Of a DNA stretch of 64,000 bases, positions 58,792 through 64,000 are shown in pieces. A model generated the notes under the pieces. The model searched no databases and was not told where the DNA came from. It worked only from the letters and a program-made list of their open reading frames with translations. How positions within the stretch are numbered: position 1 is the stretch's first letter; the number at the start of each line of letters is the position of its first letter. The stretch is from Nocardia sp. CC227C (GTDB lineage: Bacteria > Actinomycetota > Actinomycetes > Mycobacteriales > Mycobacteriaceae), in the NCBI RefSeq assembly GCF_030767025.1, contig NZ_JASITE010000021.1, positions 1 through 64,000 on the forward strand, given 5' to 3'. Position numbers and translations under genes: made by a program.

Positions 58792-59205
58792 ATGGCGCAT
58801 ACGACGAGCACCGACAGTTCCCTGAAGCAGGGCTTCGCGGCGGGCACCTCCATCGCGGCCGCCGTCCTGCTGCTGGTGGTCGGCGTGCTCTCGATCCTCG
58901 AGGGCATCTCGGCCGCGGCATCCGACGATCTGGTGATCGTGGATGTCAACGACTACGTCTACAAGCTCAACACCACCGGGTGGGGGTGGATCCACATCAT
59001 CCTCGGCGCGATCGTGGTCGTCGCCGCCATCGGCCTGATGGCGGGCACCGCCTGGGGCCGCGCCGCCGCCATGGTCCTGGCGGCGCTGTCGATCATCGCC
59101 AACTTCCTGTGGCTGCCCTACTACCCGATCTGGTCGATCGTCATCATCGCCCTGGACGTGGTGATCATCTGGGCCGTCGCGACCTGGCGGCCCGACACCG
59201 TCTGA
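58792..59205 (+). CDS. DUF7144-like four-helix membrane protein
   Basis: 137 aa with four hydrophobic segments: GTSIAAAVLLLVVGVLSILE, WIHIILGAIVVVAAIGLMAG, AAAMVLAALSIIANFLWLPY, and WSIVIIALDVVIIWAVATWR. The DDLVIVDVNDYVYKLNTTGWGW loop after helix 1 is characteristic of this family, common in actinobacteria and of unknown function. ATG 58792 has AAGGGG 7 bases upstream; the frame is open from 58717 without support. Followed by a terminator shared with convergent gcvP. Confidence 0.85.
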   Translation: MAHTTSTDSSLKQGFAAGTSIAAAVLLLVVGVLSILEGISAAASDDLVIVDVNDYVYKLNTTGWGWIHIILGAIVVVAAIGLMAGTAWGRAAAMVLAALSIIANFLWLPYYPIWSIVIIALDVVIIWAVATWRPDTV

Positions 59206-59220
59206 ACCGGGTCCGACGAA

Positions 59221-59257
59221 CGACGCCCCACCGGTCCGCGCGACCGATGGGGCGTCG
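59221..59257. terminator. Bidirectional hairpin terminator
   Basis: CGACGCCCCA and TGGGGCGTCG, extended by CGGT/ACCG after one mismatch, around a CCGCGCG loop, between the converging DUF7144 and gcvP genes. Confidence 0.75.
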
Positions 59258-59337
59258 CCGTAAGTGTCACGCTGCGCCGGTGGGAACCGGCGGTGTGAGG
59301 CCGCGCCAAGGCCGCACGGGAACCTGCGCGCACGATC

Positions 59338-62175
<2,838 letters not shown>

Positions 62176-62218
62176 GGCAGCTCCAAGGTTCGGGCGGGTC
62201 GACCGACGGTCGACAGTC

Positions 62219-62412
62219 GGGTGCCCTCCCCCTCTGTCGTGGAGCCTGAGAGATTCGGGTCCGCCGGGTGAGCGGTGCCCTTTCCCCATGGGCGGGTGGT
62301 CGCGGACCACCGCTTTCCAGAGGCGTCGAAACTCCGTACGGTCCCTGGTGCCTGAGAGATTGACGGGGAGGTGCTGCTCCTTCGGCGTCCGGTGGTCCCG
62401 GAGCTCTCCCGC
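62219..62412 (-). ncRNA. Tandem glycine riboswitch
   Basis: On the minus strand the leader contains two glycine-aptamer cores. Each has GGGAGAG- or GGAAAG-type 5' segments, the first followed by GCCGAAGGAGCA, and each ends with the invariant CTCTCAGGC (complement of 62350-62358 and 62244-62252). Aptamer 1 spans about 62412-62335 and aptamer 2 about 62325-62219. The second ends some 44 bases before the gcvP GTG, so control of translation or of termination in that gap is possible. Aptamer 2 has an enlarged GC-rich stem containing GTGGTCCGCGACCAC. Confidence 0.9.
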
Positions 62413-62432
62413 ACGGCGGCGACGCACCGCCC

Positions 62433-62438
62433 AGTGTA
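62433..62438 (-). promoter_or_regulatory. -10 box of the gcvP leader promoter
   Basis: On the minus strand TACACT lies about 20 bases upstream of the first riboswitch stem, a suitable distance for a start site near 62425. A -35 element is not clear. Confidence 0.5.
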
Positions 62439-62476
62439 GCTGTGCTCGATTTGCCCCTCCGCTGCGCTCCGGGGCG

Positions 62477-62573
62477 GGTTCGCGGCGCTGGAGGTCTCGG
62501 TTCTTCCCTTCCTCCGCTCCCCCGCTTCGCTCCTCCGCTCCGGTCGGTCCAGAACCGAGACGCGCCGCGAACC
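62477..62573. repeat. Long interrupted inverted repeat between merR and gcvP
   Basis: The left arm 62477-62504 and right arm 62551-62573 are complementary over about 22 pairs: GGTTCGCGGCGC pairs with GCGCCGCGAACC and TCTCGGTTCT with AGAACCGAGA, the left arm carrying a short extra GG-containing bulge. The 46-base loop is a pyrimidine-rich run with CTCCGCTCC repeated. It may terminate MerR-gene transcription; otherwise it looks like a small palindromic repetitive element. No gene is seen in 62439-62628. Confidence 0.7.
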
Positions 62574-62628
62574 GGCGCGTACACCCTCTGAGTGACGGGA
62601 CGCGCCGGTCCGGCGGGGTTGCGCGGAG

Positions 62629-63192
62629 CTAACCGGTCTTGGTGTTGAGGCGGGCCTTGCGCCGGAAGGCGAGTTCGTCTTCCGGGCGGTCGGTGGCATT
62701 GCCCTCCTCGGCGCGTTCGGCCGGGAAATTGGCTATCGCACCGGTCAATTCGCGCATGGCGCCGCTGACCGCGATGCCGAACACACCCTGGCCGCCCTGG
62801 AGCAGGTCGACGACCTCCTCGGGGGAGGTGCACTCGTAGACGGTGGTGCCGTCGGAGAAGAGCGTGATACCCGCCAGATCCTCGACACCGCGGCTGCGCA
62901 GGTGGTCGACCGCGATGCGGATGTTCTGCAGCGAGATGCCCGCGTCGAGCAGTCGCTTCACGATCTTGAGGACCAGGATGTCCTTGAACGAGTACAGACG
63001 CTGGCTGCCGGATCCGGTGGCGGTGCGAATGGACGGCGCGACCAGTCCGGTGCGTGCCCAATAGTCGAGTTGGCGATAGGTGATTCCCGCCGCTTGGCAC
63101 GCAGTGGGAACTCGGTAGCCAACCAGATCATCGGGCACCGTGTCATCGGGGAACAGCCCTGGCTGCACCACGTCTTGCGGTTGATCTCCCAC
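62629..63192 (-). CDS. MerR-family regulator (Rv1830-like)
   Basis: 187 aa. GYRVPTACQAAGITYRQLDYW, then ARTGLVAPSIRTATGSGSQR and LYSFKDILVLKIVKRLLDAGISLQNIRIAVDHLRSRG form a MerR winged helix and linker. The rest (ITLFSDGTTVYECTSPEEVVDLL) is the domain found in mycobacterial Rv1830 and its relatives, which lie next to the bifunctional nuclease gene and control growth or division genes. The GTG at 63192 has GGGAG 7 bases upstream. Gene order with the DUF151 nuclease and gcvP is as in M. tuberculosis. Confidence 0.9.
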   Translation of the reverse strand: MGDQPQDVVQPGLFPDDTVPDDLVGYRVPTACQAAGITYRQLDYWARTGLVAPSIRTATGSGSQRLYSFKDILVLKIVKRLLDAGISLQNIRIAVDHLRSRGVEDLAGITLFSDGTTVYECTSPEEVVDLLQGGQGVFGIAVSGAMRELTGAIANFPAERAEEGNATDRPEDELAFRRKARLNTKTG

Positions 63193-63373
63193 TGACTACT
63201 CCCTCACTACCGTGGCCTATCAGGGCTCGTCATCAATACTGGAGCGAATGGCCTAACTATCGAGGCTACTCTCCCGATTGTCCCGGCAGTATCGGCACCG
63301 ACCAAGCCTGCTCGACCGCGTGTTTCTCACCCTAAACCTGAGGTCGAGACACATTTCCGTAGCGAGCGGCCAC

Positions 63374-63847
63374 TCAGCTGTCGGTCGCCTTGAAGTCGTC
63401 CGGCGAGACCGATTCGAGGAATTCCTTGAACTTCTCGACCTCGTCCTCGCGCTCGTCCGGCATGACCAGCCCGGCCTCCTCGAGGACCGCCTCCTCGGCA
63501 TAGATCGGGCAGCCCACCCGCAGGGCGATGGCGACCGAGTCCGACGGCCGCGCGGAGATGCGCGGACCGTTCTCGAAGACCAGATCGGCGTAGAAGGTGC
63601 CCTCCTGCAGATCCACGATCCGGACCTCCTTCAAGGTGTGACCCAACTCCTTGATGAGGATCTTGATCAGATCGTGGGTCAGCGGGCGGATGGGCGTGAC
63701 ACCCTCCTGTTCGAGCACGATCGCCGTCGCCTCGGCCTGTCCGATCCAGATGGGTAGGTACCGGTCGCCCGATACCTCGCGGAGCAACAGCACGGGCTGG
63801 TTCTGTGGCTGCTCGACACGGATGCCGATCACACGCATTTCGCTCAT
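63374..63847 (-). CDS. Bifunctional nuclease family protein (DUF151, Rv1829-like)
   Basis: 157 aa. MRVIGIRVEQPQNQPVLLLREVSGDRYLPIWIGQAEATAI begins the domain; RPLTHDLIKILIKELGHTL and PSDSVAIALRVGCPIYAEEAVLEEAGL are typical of DUF151, some members of which have DNase/RNase activity. An acidic helical tail (DEREDEVEKFKEFLESVSPD) follows. ATG 63847 has GGAGG 6 bases upstream; the -10 box TAGACT at 63906-63911 (minus strand) gives a leader of about 50 bases. Precedes the MerR gene on the same strand with a 181-base gap in which I see nothing further. Confidence 0.92.
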   Translation of the reverse strand: MSEMRVIGIRVEQPQNQPVLLLREVSGDRYLPIWIGQAEATAIVLEQEGVTPIRPLTHDLIKILIKELGHTLKEVRIVDLQEGTFYADLVFENGPRISARPSDSVAIALRVGCPIYAEEAVLEEAGLVMPDEREDEVEKFKEFLESVSPDDFKATDS

Positions 63848-63954
63848 GGCACGCCTCCCATAAACTCGCCCGGCTGCCGCCCTGCCGCTCGGTGCCGTAT
63901 CACCGAGTCTAAAGCGCGTCGGCCAATTTCCTCCGACACCACCCTCCTCGGGTG

Positions 63955-63979
63955 TCCCCACACCGAATCGGTGCGGGTT
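63955..63979. terminator. Hairpin near the right window edge
   Basis: CCCCACACCGA-ATC-GGTGCGGG-type dyad containing the palindrome CACCGA-A-TCGGTG. It lies upstream of the nuclease promoter and probably ends a gene located beyond the window, by mycobacterial order another MerR regulator (Rv1828/FtsR). Confidence 0.45.
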
Positions 63980-64000
63980 CCTGCTTCGCCGAGTCCGGTT

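Overview
The window is high-GC actinobacterial chromosome, most likely from Nocardia or a close mycolic-acid relative. The right half has the gene order of the Mycobacterium tuberculosis Rv1843c-Rv1829 segment: guaB1, two CNNM/CBS membrane proteins, malate synthase G, a vWA protein, gcvP, a MerR regulator and a DUF151 nuclease. IdeR-type iron boxes, GTG starts, ATGA/GTGA stop-start overlaps and apparently leaderless genes agree with this. I could run no database search, so names rest on motifs and remembered family features.

Region 1 (1-15.9 kb) is a biosynthetic gene cluster. One long minus-strand operon, nearly every gene overlapping the next, encodes acyl-CoA carboxylase beta and epsilon subunits, malonyl-CoA:ACP transacylase, an ACP with a long tail, a holo-ACP synthase, a ketoreductase, two hot-dog dehydratases, a KAS II enzyme, a KS-like protein with Cys changed to Ala, a fused KS-KS' protein, an odd KAS III, SAM synthetase, adenosine kinase, and the first codons of another gene at the left edge. 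A divergent SARP regulator faces the operon. KS, KR and DH without enoyl reductase or thioesterase suggests a polyene-forming discrete (type II-like) synthase supplied with its own extender unit, phosphopantetheinyl transferase and SAM recycling. I do not recognise the product.

Region 2 (15.9-27.0 kb) holds redox and methyl-transfer enzymes: GMC oxidoreductase, NAD-dependent epimerase-like protein, two TetR regulators, two DUF1772 membrane proteins, aldo-keto reductase, carotenoid oxygenase, two methyltransferases, FAD monooxygenase and a SnoaL-like protein. These could be tailoring genes of the same cluster, but that is inference.

Region 3 (27.1-34.5 kb) has an iron-regulated divergent locus (FhuF-like protein; FecCD permeases and ATPase), a BlaI/M56 peptidase pair, and a DEAD-box helicase with a repeat-filled insertion between its RecA domains.

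Region 4 (34.8-64 kb) is the conserved backbone, interrupted by accessory patches. The most obvious is 43.1-45.9 kb, a decay zone with remnants of an AraC-type regulator, a glycoside hydrolase split by an inversion, a TetR regulator and TspO. Other parts include an acyl-CoA dehydrogenase/TetR/SDR operon, glcB, a SigK/RskA-like pair, a fused MaoC dehydratase, an HNH nuclease beside a WhiB protein, and gcvP behind a tandem glycine riboswitch. I saw no tRNA, rRNA, CRISPR array, intact insertion sequence or prophage.
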